64,000 bases of DNA from Parabacteroides sp. Marseille-P3160 (GCF_900162725.1 NZ_LT799418.1:2823729-2887728), one strand, 5' to 3'. Counted from the first letter of the stretch, positions 1 to 9,540 are shown. Notes: a model not told the origin generated them from the letters alone. A program made the numbers and translations.

Positions 1-373
1 CCTGTTGGGCGACAATACCCGTGACACCCGCAATCTGTTTGGCTGTCACCATCCGTCCGACGATCGTGATGATATAACGGTTTTTACCTTGCATCCCCAC
101 CCATTGGGTATATTCCTCTTCGGATATCGGATGAAAACGGATATTCACGTTCAACTCATAACTTTTAAAAAGCAAGTCCTTCAAGGTGTTGCCGGAATTG
201 GCTTCCGTGCATTGGAATAAAATACCAAGTGTCAGATTCTTATGGATTCCGGATTGTCCGATGTCGAGGATGACAGCATTGTTGCGAGCCAGTATATCCG
301 TCAGTGCCGCCGTTACCCCCGGGCGATCGGTACCATTTATATTCAACTGAATAATTTCCTTTTTTTCTTTCAT
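1..373 (-). CDS. serB: Phosphoserine phosphatase SerB, N-terminal part (cut by window edge)
   Basis: Only the first 124 codons lie in the window, reading from an ATG at 373 down to base 1. SerB removes phosphate from O-phosphoserine, the last step of serine synthesis, in the cytoplasm. The visible part is the regulatory ACT region: an opening strand followed by NGTDRPGVTAALTDILA (about residues 13-29), typical of ACT folds in Bacteroidales SerB, and a second ACT start after the WVGMQGKNRYIITIVGR stretch. The HAD phosphatase domain would lie beyond the edge. The family assignment rests on resemblance of this double ACT N-terminus to remembered Bacteroides SerB proteins. A TAAATTTG box lies 47 bases upstream. 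An unrelated double-ACT regulator is the main alternative. Confidence 0.75.
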   Translation of the reverse strand, partial: MKEKKEIIQLNINGTDRPGVTAALTDILARNNAVILDIGQSGIHKNLTLGILFQCTEANSGNTLKDLLFKSYELNVNIRFHPISEEEYTQWVGMQGKNRYIITIVGRMVTAKQIAGVTGIVAQQ

Positions 374-419
374 TCTATCCGTTTTGTTTTTCAACGTAAA
401 AATCAGTGTCAGTGCGATG

Positions 420-427
420 CAAATTTA
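420..427 (-). promoter_or_regulatory. -7 promoter box for serB
   Basis: Read on the minus strand this is TAAATTTG, a match to the Bacteroidetes -7 consensus TAnnTTTG, 47 bases before the serB ATG. No clear TTG lies at the expected -33 position, so the call is moderate. Confidence 0.4.
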
Positions 428-552
428 CAATGTTTTGTTAACCTCTACTTGCATTTCCAGCTCTAAAATTTAATTAATCGAATTTTCATATCTCATAATA
501 CTCTTTCACAGGAAAAAACCCTCGTATATTTTTTTCTCTTTCGGATGCTGCT

Positions 553-560
553 TACCTTTG
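553..560 (+). promoter_or_regulatory. -7 promoter box for the COG0523 GTPase
   Basis: TACCTTTG matches the Bacteroidetes -7 consensus TAnnTTTG and ends 24 bases before the ATG at 585. It implies a short leader and makes the upstream in-frame TTG at 558 an unlikely start. Confidence 0.5.
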
Positions 561-584
561 CTCGAATTATTAAATATAAAAGAG

Positions 585-1895
585 ATGGCAAAGAAAATTC
601 CGGTAACAATACTTAGCGGATTCTTGGGCGCAGGAAAGACGACCCTATTGAATCACATATTAAATAATAAAGAGAATTTGAAAGTCGCTGTAATCGTCAA
701 TGATATGGGAGAAGTGAATATCGATGCCCAGTTGGTTGAGAAACAGGGAGGAGTTTCAAAATCGGCGGGTAATTTGGTAGAACTCACCAACGGCTGTATT
801 TGCTGTACGATCAATGATGACCTGTTAAAACAGGTGGAAGAATTAGCGAAAGACGGGAGTTTCGATTATTTACTGATCGAAGGATCCGGCATCGGCGAGC
901 CGTTACCCATTGCACAGTCTTTTGTTTACGCCTATGACAACGCCGGTAGTAATCTGGCGCAGATTACCCGGTTGGATACGATGGTCACGGTTGTAGATGC
1001 ATTCAATTTCCTCAAATGGTTCGGCGAAAAGGAAGTCACAGAGGAAGTCCTGACCCCCGTCAACGGCAACCGGACGGTAGTCGATCTGATGGTCGAACAA
1101 ATCGAGTTTGCGAATGTAATTGTAATCAACAAGATCGACTTAGTTACGCCTTACCAGTTGGAGTCCGCCCGTCGTATATTGGGGCGCCTGAACCCCGAAG
1201 CGAAAATAATCCTGGCGGATCACGGGAAAGTGGATCCGAAGGAACTTCTCAATACCGGCCTGTTCGATTTTATCAAAGCGGCCGAAGGCGCCGGATGGCA
1301 AAAGGAATTAGCGAAAAAAGAAACCGAAGATAAGGAAGAACACTCCGCCCATCATCACGAACATGAACATGAGCACGAAGAAGGCTGCCGCCATGATGAA
1401 GGTGAAGAATGTACCTGTGGACATGATCACGATCACCACCACCATCATCACGACGAAGATAGCGAATACGGCATCGGTTCGTTTGTTTTTCGCGCCCGCC
1501 GTCCGTTTCATCCCAAACGGTTTAACGATTACATCTCCAATGACTGGGACAAAGGGATCATCCGAAGCAAAGGATTCTTCTGGATTGCCAGCCGCCCGGA
1601 TGAAGTCCTGTTGTTAAGCCAGGCCGGAGCATCCATCGCTGTCGACAAAATAGGGAGTTGGTGGGTATCCCTACCCTTGATCGACCGTAACCAGCATCCC
1701 GCCTTCCAGGCGAATGAGGAATATATTATGAGCCGTTGGGACAAAAAATACGGAGACCGTATCATCGAACTGGTCTTTATCGGCCAGAACATGGATGAAG
1801 CGAAGATCCGTCAGACGCTGACGGAGTGTCTCTGTTCCGACCGTGAGTTCGAAGCCTTCGAAAAAGGCATTTTGAAAGACCATAGCTGGTCTTAA
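585..1895 (+). CDS. COG0523 (CobW/ZigA-type) GTPase, putative metal chaperone
   Basis: A G3E-family P-loop GTPase of 436 residues. The Walker A loop GFLGAGKTT is at residues 12-20, the family metal site CICC at 71-74, and the NKxD guanine motif appears as NKID near residue 182. A strongly His/Glu/Asp-rich stretch at about 252-290 also contains the CTCGHDHDH motif, which could store or buffer Zn. A C-terminal CobW_C-like domain follows. Family members insert or deliver metals (Zn, Co, Fe) using GTP; the His-rich tail suggests zinc, but the client cannot be told from sequence. The ATG at 585 is chosen because MAKKIPVTILSG aligns with the family start and a -7 box sits just upstream. Neighbours offer no functional clue, and no zinc-uptake operator was recognised upstream. 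Confidence 0.9.
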   Translation: MAKKIPVTILSGFLGAGKTTLLNHILNNKENLKVAVIVNDMGEVNIDAQLVEKQGGVSKSAGNLVELTNGCICCTINDDLLKQVEELAKDGSFDYLLIEGSGIGEPLPIAQSFVYAYDNAGSNLAQITRLDTMVTVVDAFNFLKWFGEKEVTEEVLTPVNGNRTVVDLMVEQIEFANVIVINKIDLVTPYQLESARRILGRLNPEAKIILADHGKVDPKELLNTGLFDFIKAAEGAGWQKELAKKETEDKEEHSAHHHEHEHEHEEGCRHDEGEECTCGHDHDHHHHHHDEDSEYGIGSFVFRARRPFHPKRFNDYISNDWDKGIIRSKGFFWIASRPDEVLLLSQAGASIAVDKIGSWWVSLPLIDRNQHPAFQANEEYIMSRWDKKYGDRIIELVFIGQNMDEAKIRQTLTECLCSDREFEAFEKGILKDHSWS

Positions 1896-1954
1896 TTAAA
1901 ACCGAGCGCTCGTAGTGATTTCCTTTCAACTAAAAATAAAAACTTTGATTTTTG

Positions 1955-2677
1955 ATGAAAAGTTTAAGAATTCATTATTTTCAGCATGTTCCATTTGAAG
2001 GGTTAGGTTATATTGAAACATGGGCTTCGGAAAATAAACATCAGTTATCGTCTACTCAATTTTATAAAGGAGAATTACCTCCTAATGTGGAGGAGATAGA
2101 CTGGCTCATCGTTATGGGGGGCCCGATGAATATTTATGAGGAGACGACATATCCTTGGCTCATAACAGAAAAGAGTTTTATCAAACAAGCCATAGAGCAA
2201 AACAAGCCAGTTCTTGGAATCTGTCTGGGCTCCCAACTCATTGCCTCGGTTCTGGGTGCAAGAATAAAAGCAAATCAAATGAAAGAGATCGGTTGGTTTC
2301 CGGTGGAATTTACTCCGGACAAAGTCTTTTATACTGCTTTTAAGGGGATTCCAAAACAAAGGACAGTTGTTTTCCATTGGCATGGCGATACATTTGATCT
2401 TCCCGAAGGAGCCGTATTGATATCCTCCAGCGAAGTTTGCCGAAATCAAGCCTTTATTTTCAAAGACAATGTAATCGGGTTTCAATTCCATTTGGAAACG
2501 ACCATCGAGTCTCTAAAGAATATGTTATATCATGGAAAAGAAGAATTGAAAGAAAATGGTGCCTACATTCAGAACCCGGATACGATTTTACTGGGAGCAA
2601 ATCATATTAGGGAGAACAACAAACTAATGGCCCATGTTTTGAATGGAATGTATTTAACGATGAATGATGAACATTGA
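1955..2677 (+). CDS. Class I glutamine amidotransferase domain protein
   Basis: A stand-alone GATase1 protein of 240 residues, related to the amidotransferase half of GMP synthase. The oxyanion strand MGGPMNIYE (about 54-62), the nucleophile in GICLGSQ (Cys90) and the His-Glu pair in GFQFHLE (His179, Glu181) form a complete catalytic triad, so it should hydrolyse glutamine or a gamma-glutamyl compound. Family members of this type include gamma-glutamyl peptide hydrolases and unassigned GuaA-like proteins; no synthetase partner is adjacent, so the acceptor is unknown. The ATG at 1955 is preferred over the TTG immediately upstream. Separated from the GTPase gene by 59 bases on the same strand, possibly co-transcribed. 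Somewhat AT-richer than its neighbours by eye. Confidence 0.8.
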   Translation: MKSLRIHYFQHVPFEGLGYIETWASENKHQLSSTQFYKGELPPNVEEIDWLIVMGGPMNIYEETTYPWLITEKSFIKQAIEQNKPVLGICLGSQLIASVLGARIKANQMKEIGWFPVEFTPDKVFYTAFKGIPKQRTVVFHWHGDTFDLPEGAVLISSSEVCRNQAFIFKDNVIGFQFHLETTIESLKNMLYHGKEELKENGAYIQNPDTILLGANHIRENNKLMAHVLNGMYLTMNDEH

Positions 2678-2710
2678 AAGATATAGATAAATGAGAACCG
2701 GAATATTTCT

Positions 2711-5623
2711 TTAGAATTGGCCTCTATTACCGGACCTTCTGTTATCCCTATTTTCGGTGTTACCGTTATCCTCAAAGTCCGTATCCCCGACCTCCCTGGA
2801 CCGGTTTCTTTGTGGACCTCTTATATTATTGAATCTATAAGAAAAGGAAACCATAAAATAGCCGGTCATGGCATTATTCCTCACGTCTTCGATATAATCG
2901 GCGGTAATATTTCTTCTGATGCTTAACCGTTGTTGTAGGATATCGTTGATCTGCAAACGGAGGGAACCCCGGTTTTGTTTGAGGAATTGCTTGCTGACCT
3001 GGGCGTTCCAGATGGTCTCGTTTAGATTGTAACCCGACGACAATCCCCGGTTGGCCGTATAATTTATGTCCGAAGCGATAGCGAAGCTGTATGGCAACTG
3101 CAAATTGGTATTATAGGTAAACGTATAATTGAATGACTCCGTACCCTGCTGGTTTACAATCACCTCGTTGGATGTTTTGGAATACCGGACGCGCCCCCTT
3201 ATTTGTCCGTAAAAAAAATCATTCGAATAACTCAAATTTAAATCCTGGGCGGCATTGAGCGTTTTCGAAATATTCCTCTCCGTCTGCTTCTCTATCGTGG
3301 TGTAACCAATCCTGTTGTTATAGCCTAAATTCGAACGCGAACTGAACCGAACCCTTTTTTTTGCATCAAAAGGTTTGGAGTAATTAATAGTGGCATTACT
3401 GCTCCATGTTCCGTTTTCATTGATGGGCTTGGTATATTGGATTCCCGTATTTTCCTCATAAGTCGTATAGTTGATTATCTGATTCTGTGTAAACTGATGG
3501 CTGAGATTGACGGTAAATACTTTATATGTTTCCCTGTTGTTGAAATCATAATCCAAAGAGATATTGTGATTGAAAGCAGGAAGCAAATCAGGGTTACCGT
3601 TGCGTATATGCAGAGGATTCGTATTGTTGGTTGTCGGATCGAGCTGCGAGACGGACGGTTGGCTGGTACTGCCGTTATAACGGAAACGCAGGTTTTGCCT
3701 TAACTCACGCGAATTGCTGAAGCGATAAGTAAAATTCAATTGAGGGGCGTAATTGGTCGCCGTCCGTCCGGGCAGTTCATTCACAATTGAATCATTTCCC
3801 GAAGCATACCAATCTTTGACAAAACTCTTGCTGCTGGTACGGGCAGGAGCTATCCGTAGTCCGATATTATAGGAATATTTCGGACGGATAGACCGGAAAT
3901 TCGTCCGAAAGTTCTGGTTGATCGTTTTAGTATTCGAACTTTTATTATAATCGGGGTCTATATAGGTATAGTCTTCTGTTTCTTCTTCATAATCCAATGT
4001 TTTCCGCCTATTTTCCGTGTTATTGACATCTATACTGTATGAAAAGTCAAGGAAATTATTATTCCATACCGGTTCCACATAGCTCAGGCTCAGATTATAG
4101 GAGAACCGGTCTTGATTTGATTCCAGCTTTTGGTCTCTGTCTTCATTCCTGTCGGGCGAACGGTAGAATATATTTTCCGAGGCATTCATCCCCGACCCCG
4201 AACTTTTATTAAGGCTATAGTTAGCCCCCAAGCTGATTCTGCGTCCTTTGGCCGAGAGTTTACGGGAAACATCCAGGCGCAACCGTGTATTAAAACCATT
4301 TGTATTCATCCAATCCTCCGAGTTACTCTCGTTTACTTTTGATGAATCCGCATCGCCAGCCATCGTAACCTGAAAAGAAGAGGAACGGGATTTGGAATAA
4401 TTATAAGACAAAGAAGGACTGAACACGACTTGAGTGGAAGAATCCATTTGGTATTCCAACTTCCCGTCAAAGGAAAAATTGTTGCTATAATCGCGATCGG
4501 TCGATAAACTTTTACGATACGAAACGCTATCTTTCAATAGGTTCTGGCGGAACTGGTCGTTTTCGGCATAGCTATCGCTGTAATCATACATGACATTTCC
4601 TCCGAACTTCATTTTATCATTGACAATCTTTGCCGTATTTATTCCGAACGTATTGGAACTGGTAATACCGCTCCGGCCGCTTCGGCTACGCCCCGAACGT
4701 ATATTGTTCCCCCGGTCGGTCGAACCTTGGTTATTAATGTTATTTGCATTGGCGATAAATGAAATCTGGTCGTTTTCCAGGAACCGGTTTAGCATCGCGC
4801 TTTCCGTATACCGCAGATCATTATCTTTGTTCTCCCTGGTCAATGCTCCCAATCCGGATGTCACGTTTCCCATCCAACCCTTCTTCATCCCTTTCTTTAT
4901 CGTAATGTTGATGATGGTTTCTTCTTCCCCGTCGTCGATACCGGTCAAAATGGCCATATCCGACTTTTTTTCGATTACCTGTACCTTGTCCACTATATCT
5001 GCAGTCAGGTTTTTCGTCGCCATTTTGGGATCATCGCCGAAAAATTCTTTCCCGTCCACATAGACGCGGCGAACTTGTTTTCCATCCGGTTTCTTTATAT
5101 TTCCGTCCGTATCGACCTCCATTCCCGGCAACATCTTGATAAGATCTTCCACGACTGCACCTTCCGCCACTTTAAAGGCGGCTGCATTATACTCCAGCGT
5201 ATCCTCTTTGACAACAAGTTCCGGAGGTTCTATCGTTATGGTCACTTCCGAAAGCATGATATCGGCCGCCTTTAAATAAATTGTATCCGCCACCAACGGC
5301 TTTCCCGTCTGCTTTTTCAGACTCGCCGGGGGAATAGCGACGCGAGCCGTATCATAACCCAGAAATGAAACGGCCAGATTATATCGGGATAAAGCAAGGT
5401 CATTAAATGTAAAAACGCCCGATTCGTTCGTAGCGACTGCTTTTATTAATTTATTATCAATAGTATATAGACCGGCGACAGCCATCTCTACCGGCTCACG
5501 GTTAACCGAGTCGATCACAATACCTCTTATGGAATACCGACTCTGTCCAAGAAACTCAATATTGGTTTGAGAGAAAATGGGTATGGGTATAAGCAATAAC
5601 AAAAAGAAAAAAAGGTCTTTCAT
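2711..5623 (-). CDS. TonB-dependent-receptor-like outer-membrane beta-barrel protein
   Basis: About 970 residues. A Sec signal (MKDLFFFLLLLIPIPIFSQ) is followed by a carboxypeptidase-regulatory-like beta domain (about 25-120), a plug-like segment (about 130-270, including GVAVVEDLIKMLPGMEV-type features and a FFGDDPKMATKN motif) and a long Asn/Tyr/Ser-rich region with alternating strands typical of the Bacteroidetes outer-membrane barrel family 3. It ends in an Arg/Asn/Gly-rich tail (after about 935) rather than the usual aromatic last residue, although the final residue is Phe. The role is inferred to be an outer-membrane channel or receptor; the substrate is unknown. The ATG at 5623 is preferred over the GTG at 5629 because it begins directly at the signal peptide. 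It lies 108 bases downstream of the MG2/plug gene, same strand, so the two probably form one unit. Confidence 0.8.
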   Translation of the reverse strand: MKDLFFFLLLLIPIPIFSQTNIEFLGQSRYSIRGIVIDSVNREPVEMAVAGLYTIDNKLIKAVATNESGVFTFNDLALSRYNLAVSFLGYDTARVAIPPASLKKQTGKPLVADTIYLKAADIMLSEVTITIEPPELVVKEDTLEYNAAAFKVAEGAVVEDLIKMLPGMEVDTDGNIKKPDGKQVRRVYVDGKEFFGDDPKMATKNLTADIVDKVQVIEKKSDMAILTGIDDGEEETIINITIKKGMKKGWMGNVTSGLGALTRENKDNDLRYTESAMLNRFLENDQISFIANANNINNQGSTDRGNNIRSGRSRSGRSGITSSNTFGINTAKIVNDKMKFGGNVMYDYSDSYAENDQFRQNLLKDSVSYRKSLSTDRDYSNNFSFDGKLEYQMDSSTQVVFSPSLSYNYSKSRSSSFQVTMAGDADSSKVNESNSEDWMNTNGFNTRLRLDVSRKLSAKGRRISLGANYSLNKSSGSGMNASENIFYRSPDRNEDRDQKLESNQDRFSYNLSLSYVEPVWNNNFLDFSYSIDVNNTENRRKTLDYEEETEDYTYIDPDYNKSSNTKTINQNFRTNFRSIRPKYSYNIGLRIAPARTSSKSFVKDWYASGNDSIVNELPGRTATNYAPQLNFTYRFSNSRELRQNLRFRYNGSTSQPSVSQLDPTTNNTNPLHIRNGNPDLLPAFNHNISLDYDFNNRETYKVFTVNLSHQFTQNQIINYTTYEENTGIQYTKPINENGTWSSNATINYSKPFDAKKRVRFSSRSNLGYNNRIGYTTIEKQTERNISKTLNAAQDLNLSYSNDFFYGQIRGRVRYSKTSNEVIVNQQGTESFNYTFTYNTNLQLPYSFAIASDINYTANRGLSSGYNLNETIWNAQVSKQFLKQNRGSLRLQINDILQQRLSIRRNITADYIEDVRNNAMTGYFMVSFSYRFNNIRGPQRNRSREVGDTDFEDNGNTENRDNRRSGNRGQF

Positions 5624-5731
5624 CCGCACTTCTTGTTTTTTGTGACGAATGTTAGACTATATTCTTTTAAAAAGGTTTAAAAACAACATCTTTTATGTTT
5701 TCTTAGAAACGGACGAAACTTTGCCGGAACA

Positions 5732-8365
5732 TCACTCTACCTTATCCCTTTCTATTTTAGCTACCTTGTGGATGATATGTCCATAGTCTGAGACTCCTTC
5801 TATGACGACGGAATAAGAAGTCGGACTATCAGCCGCATAGAAATCCAACATAATTTCTCCGTTTACCGGAACTTTTACGTCCGGCTTCCAATAGATTGTT
5901 GTTCGAAGATCAGGCGTCGGATTCTCCGGTTCTACATCATACTTGGGAGAATAAAATTCGATAGGTTTTTGATATCCTAAGGGCCGATAGTCATTGATAT
6001 TTTTATTGACGCTCTTCGTATAAATTCCCAATCCCCGTTTAGTCGATATGACAAGGGCGCCATTGGTTGCCTGCGAACCGAACATCACTCCTGCGGAAGC
6101 GTCCTTGATAAGGAAAAGATCGCTGATATCGCTCACTTCCATTGAAAAAATATCATAGCCTTCATAAGGCACGTCATCAATCACAATCAAGGGAGCTCCT
6201 TGTCCCCGGACGGATAATCCGTCATTGATGACCATAAGCCCGGATATTTGCATCAACAAAGACCGCATATCATGTATATGCCTTTTATCTATATCATTTG
6301 CGGTGATTATCCGGCCCGAGGAAACCGGGGAATAGTATTTGGATTCGGTCTCCGGATTACGTTTGGCCGTAACTTCAACTTCGGCAAGGTTGTGCACCCT
6401 GATCCCGTTTTCAGTAAGATATTTTTCATCAGCCTTGGCTATATATTCTGCTGAAGGAGTATTGATGGAATTATAATCGACGGGAATGCTTTGCGATACC
6501 GGCGGATAGGGATCGGTTTTATCTAATTCAAGAAATACATTGCCTCTGTCTTTATTCGTCTTTGCCTGAACAACAAAACGGGTGCCGTCCGGATATTCGA
6601 TGTCTTTTAACTCAAACAGTCCTTTCTGGTCGGTCTGGACAACGTGAGCGTTTACCGAACTATCCTCCATCGCCAAAACAGAAACATAACCGTCTTTTAT
6701 TGACCGAAAGATACCGTCGACCTTTCCCCTGATCGTCTGGCTGCTCTCCAAGGGCAGAGAAGGTCTGGCCATTTTTCCCTGCATTACTTCAGGTATGGGA
6801 TAACGGCACCAACCTTGGGTGGTCATCAATAAATCCAAGGCATACATTGCCGAATGCACATTCAGGCCAAAGTAATAGGAAGGATTTTCTATATATCCCT
6901 TCAGTTCCGACGTGAGTAACAAGTCTGTTATAATCGTATTACGAACGTCGATTTTCACATCTTTGTCATCCGTAACGGAAATAGAAAAATTCCCGGAAAG
7001 AGGCGCTTGAGTGACGTCCGCAATCTTTATGGAAGATAGAACATGCTGTCTCGCGGCATAATTCTCCTGATCGGTAGAAAAGTCTGTCCGGGCCATGTCA
7101 TTTTCATAATAATTGAAAATCAAACGTTCACTGATTACATTTTTATTTGAATCGTAAAGGACAAAATGACCTATTCCGGAAGGAAAAAAATCCTTCTCGA
7201 AAATTATATATTCTTTTGATGAATCCCATTTTTTGTTATATAACACAGCCCCGCGGGTATGTACCAGTAGATATAGATCCTCTTTTTTAGTATAATCCGC
7301 CGATTTGTTGACCGCCACATAAATACTATTTTGGGCCCGGCTCACTTTTAACCCACAATGATTCGTTACTGCAGGGGGAAGTTCAAAGCGTTTGATCCTG
7401 TTTTCGCTATTTGTGCATTCCGCAAAATATTTTTTGCCGGGCATCGGTATCAAGTGGAAACTTCCCATACCCTGATATGTCGTTTTACAATGGACAATCT
7501 CCTCCCCTTGGTCATCCACAATGGCCACAGTCACGCTGTCTGATAATCCGTCCGAACCGATTGCTTTGAAGGTAAGGGCATTGCTAACCCCTTCCAATAA
7601 GTTTCCTCCTTCGGCGAAAAACGACACATTATAATCATCTTTCGGAAAAGGCACATAAATATATTTATTATATATCTTCCCGTTATACCGCAGGCTGATC
7701 TTCAAAATCCGACTGCCCTCCTTCTCCGGCATCTTGAACGAATATCTTGCAATCGTATCCTTGCCAAACTTCAGGGATGCCGTCTTCATTCCCATTAGCA
7801 ATTCCACATTCCCAGGTTCAAAAGAGTTATTGCTTTTATCTGTAAATTTTAATGTGAGGGTTACATGCTCGTCGCCTTCAAAAGCAAATTTCGTGTCCAT
7901 ATTGAATTTGAGGGAAAGCGGATCCGTGATAAGGATTTGTTTTCTGAAAAAATAGTCTTCTCCTAAATTTTTCATGAACAAGGTGTAGGAACGTATCGTA
8001 TAGATTCCTTCCGGCACATCCTCTTCTATCGGGATATAGCCATGGAACAAGCCTAAACTGTCGGGGCGTATCTTAACCCTGCTGATTACCGAATCCAATG
8101 GATTTATCAGTTCGGCATATACATATCTGCTCGCATTGGCCTGTTTGTTCAATAAGGCATCGACCAGATGAGCTCTGAACCAGATTTTTTCTCCCGAAAT
8201 ATAGTTGGGTTTATCAATTTGAAGATAAAGTTTTTCTTGAGGAAAAAGATTCAATTGTTTCACAAAATTATCTGTGATCGAATCAGTATAAGACTCAGAT
8301 GCACTTTGTGCTTCCATCTTTAAGCCGTAAATAATACATATCGCCAGAAATAAAATCTTTTTCAT
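5732..8365 (-). CDS. MG2-type macroglobulin/TonB-plug-domain surface protein
   Basis: 877 residues from the ATG at 8365 (an upstream start at 8398 would put 11 residues before the signal). A Sec signal is followed by an alpha-2-macroglobulin MG2-like domain (EKLYLQIDKPNYISGEKIWF near residue 45), further beta-sandwich repeats, a carboxypeptidase-regulatory-like domain (about 555-620) and then a TonB plug domain (about 665-790; LLMQISGLMVINDGLSVRGQ and DASAGVMFGSQATNGALVIS are classic plug strings). No barrel follows: the protein ends about 85 residues later. Similar MG2-plus-plug proteins are widespread and uncharacterised in Bacteroidetes. It is inferred to sit in the periplasm or at the outer membrane and to cooperate with the barrel protein encoded next. 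A near-consensus -7 box (GATCTTTG, 8389-8396 minus) precedes it. Confidence 0.75.
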   Translation of the reverse strand: MKKILFLAICIIYGLKMEAQSASESYTDSITDNFVKQLNLFPQEKLYLQIDKPNYISGEKIWFRAHLVDALLNKQANASRYVYAELINPLDSVISRVKIRPDSLGLFHGYIPIEEDVPEGIYTIRSYTLFMKNLGEDYFFRKQILITDPLSLKFNMDTKFAFEGDEHVTLTLKFTDKSNNSFEPGNVELLMGMKTASLKFGKDTIARYSFKMPEKEGSRILKISLRYNGKIYNKYIYVPFPKDDYNVSFFAEGGNLLEGVSNALTFKAIGSDGLSDSVTVAIVDDQGEEIVHCKTTYQGMGSFHLIPMPGKKYFAECTNSENRIKRFELPPAVTNHCGLKVSRAQNSIYVAVNKSADYTKKEDLYLLVHTRGAVLYNKKWDSSKEYIIFEKDFFPSGIGHFVLYDSNKNVISERLIFNYYENDMARTDFSTDQENYAARQHVLSSIKIADVTQAPLSGNFSISVTDDKDVKIDVRNTIITDLLLTSELKGYIENPSYYFGLNVHSAMYALDLLMTTQGWCRYPIPEVMQGKMARPSLPLESSQTIRGKVDGIFRSIKDGYVSVLAMEDSSVNAHVVQTDQKGLFELKDIEYPDGTRFVVQAKTNKDRGNVFLELDKTDPYPPVSQSIPVDYNSINTPSAEYIAKADEKYLTENGIRVHNLAEVEVTAKRNPETESKYYSPVSSGRIITANDIDKRHIHDMRSLLMQISGLMVINDGLSVRGQGAPLIVIDDVPYEGYDIFSMEVSDISDLFLIKDASAGVMFGSQATNGALVISTKRGLGIYTKSVNKNINDYRPLGYQKPIEFYSPKYDVEPENPTPDLRTTIYWKPDVKVPVNGEIMLDFYAADSPTSYSVVIEGVSDYGHIIHKVAKIERDKVE

Positions 8366-8577
8366 ATTTATTATGTTATTATCCCTCACAAAGATCAAAA
8401 AAGTTCTTAATATAATTCATGCAAATAAGCAATAATATTCCAATAAAATTATGTAAAATAAATATAATTAATCTTTTACAAACATTTACATAGGAGAACT
8501 ACTATTACTTTTTGATTTTCGATCGTTGCTATAGGAAATTTTCCTTGGGCATAAGGTCGCTTTTTATCCTCTTTTCT

Positions 8578-8585
8578 TACATTTG
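8578..8585 (+). promoter_or_regulatory. -7 promoter box for the GNAT gene
   Basis: TACATTTG fits TAnnTTTG and ends 23 bases before the ATG at 8609. No TTG is seen at the -33 spacing. Confidence 0.4.
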
Positions 8586-8608
8586 TTCCCGTTATAAATG
8601 ATATTGGT

Positions 8609-9112
8609 ATGCCTGAGTTGAATTATCGTGATGCAAAGCGCGAAGATTTGCCTGGAATTGTAGATATCTATAATTCTACCGTTGCTTCGCGTATGGTTAC
8701 AGCCGATCTGCGGCCGGTGTCCGTGGCCGACCGGGAAAAGTGGTTTGCCGACCATGATCCACGGAAGCGGCCTTTATGGGTTGTGGAAAATGCTTCCGGA
8801 GAAATGGTAGGCTGGTGCAGCCTGCAATCTTTTTATGGGCGTCAGGCCTACGACGCCACAGTGGAAGTCAGCATCTATTTGGCACCGGAACAACGGGGCA
8901 AAGGCTTTGGCAAACAGGTTTTGCAGTATTGCATCAACCAGGCTCCCCGGTTCGGAATCAAAACATTACTGGGCTTTATCTTTCAGCACAACATTCCCAG
9001 CTTGCAACTCTTTTATCATTTCGGATTTAAAGACTGGGGGCTGCTCCCCGATATTGCCCGTCTCGATGACTGCGAACGAAGCCTGGTGATCGTAGGAAAA
9101 AGGATCGGATAA
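8609..9112 (+). CDS. GNAT-family N-acetyltransferase (phosphinothricin acetyltransferase-like)
   Basis: 167 residues, the usual length for a single GNAT domain. The acetyl-CoA binding loop QRGKGFG lies at residues 95-101 and is followed by the helix LQYCINQA and the strand TLLGFIFQHNIPSLQLFYHFGF, the typical C-terminal GNAT half. The N-terminus (IRDAKREDLPGIVDIYN-like, with Asp and Ile-Tyr-Asn) resembles the Pat/Bar and MddA group that acetylates amino acids such as methionine sulfone or phosphinothricin. The natural substrate is not deducible. It stands alone between the divergent MG2 gene and tRNA-Gly, behind its own promoter box. Confidence 0.85.
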   Translation: MPELNYRDAKREDLPGIVDIYNSTVASRMVTADLRPVSVADREKWFADHDPRKRPLWVVENASGEMVGWCSLQSFYGRQAYDATVEVSIYLAPEQRGKGFGKQVLQYCINQAPRFGIKTLLGFIFQHNIPSLQLFYHFGFKDWGLLPDIARLDDCERSLVIVGKRIG

Positions 9113-9236
9113 CAATATAAATTAACGGTTTAAGTTGCGAATCATCACCTATTTCGGATTTTTGAAAACAGGTACCGATTTAGGCACTTTTTTCTGTCTT
9201 CGTGACTGTATATTTGTCTATTCGTTGGGATCGGTA

Positions 9237-9277
9237 TTTAAAAAAACACCTTCCAAACTATTAATTTGAAAGGTGTT
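9237..9277 (-). terminator. Rho-independent terminator after tRNA-Gly
   Basis: On the minus strand AACACCTTTCAAATT pairs with the later AGTTTGGAAGGTGTT across a short loop and is followed by a T run into TTTAAATA. It sits about 40 bases past the tRNA-Gly 3' end. Confidence 0.7.
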
Positions 9278-9314
9278 ATCTCCATTCTTCTCTCTGATGT
9301 CTTTCAGAATATGA

Positions 9315-9386
9315 GCGAAAGACGGGACTCGAACCCGCGACCCTAACCTTGGCAAGGTTATGCTCTACCAACTGAGCTACTTTCGC
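9315..9386 (-). tRNA. tRNA-Gly (anticodon GCC)
   Basis: A 72-base cloverleaf on the minus strand: acceptor GCGAAAG pairs with CTTTCGC, the D arm reads GCTCAGTTGGTAGAGC, the anticodon stem TAACC/GGTTA encloses TTGCCAA with anticodon GCC, and the T arm reads GCGGGTTCGAGTCCCGT. CCA is not encoded. Confidence 0.97.
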
Positions 9387-9396
9387 ATAACGGCTG

Positions 9397-9427
9397 CAAA
9401 GATAAAACAAGATTTTGGATTACGCAA
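9397..9427 (-). promoter_or_regulatory. Promoter of tRNA-Gly
   Basis: On the minus strand a TTG (9425-9427) is followed after 20 bases by TATCTTTG (9397-9404), the Bacteroidetes -33/-7 pair, directly upstream of the tRNA. Confidence 0.6.
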
Positions 9428-9540
9428 AGGCTGTGGCCAAATTTACCATGCACCTGCCCTTCCTGCATCTTCAGCGAATAAATGACGATGGCCGTCTTCC
9501 GGCCAGGCCTCAATAGTATAACATGCTCATCCAGTAAACG

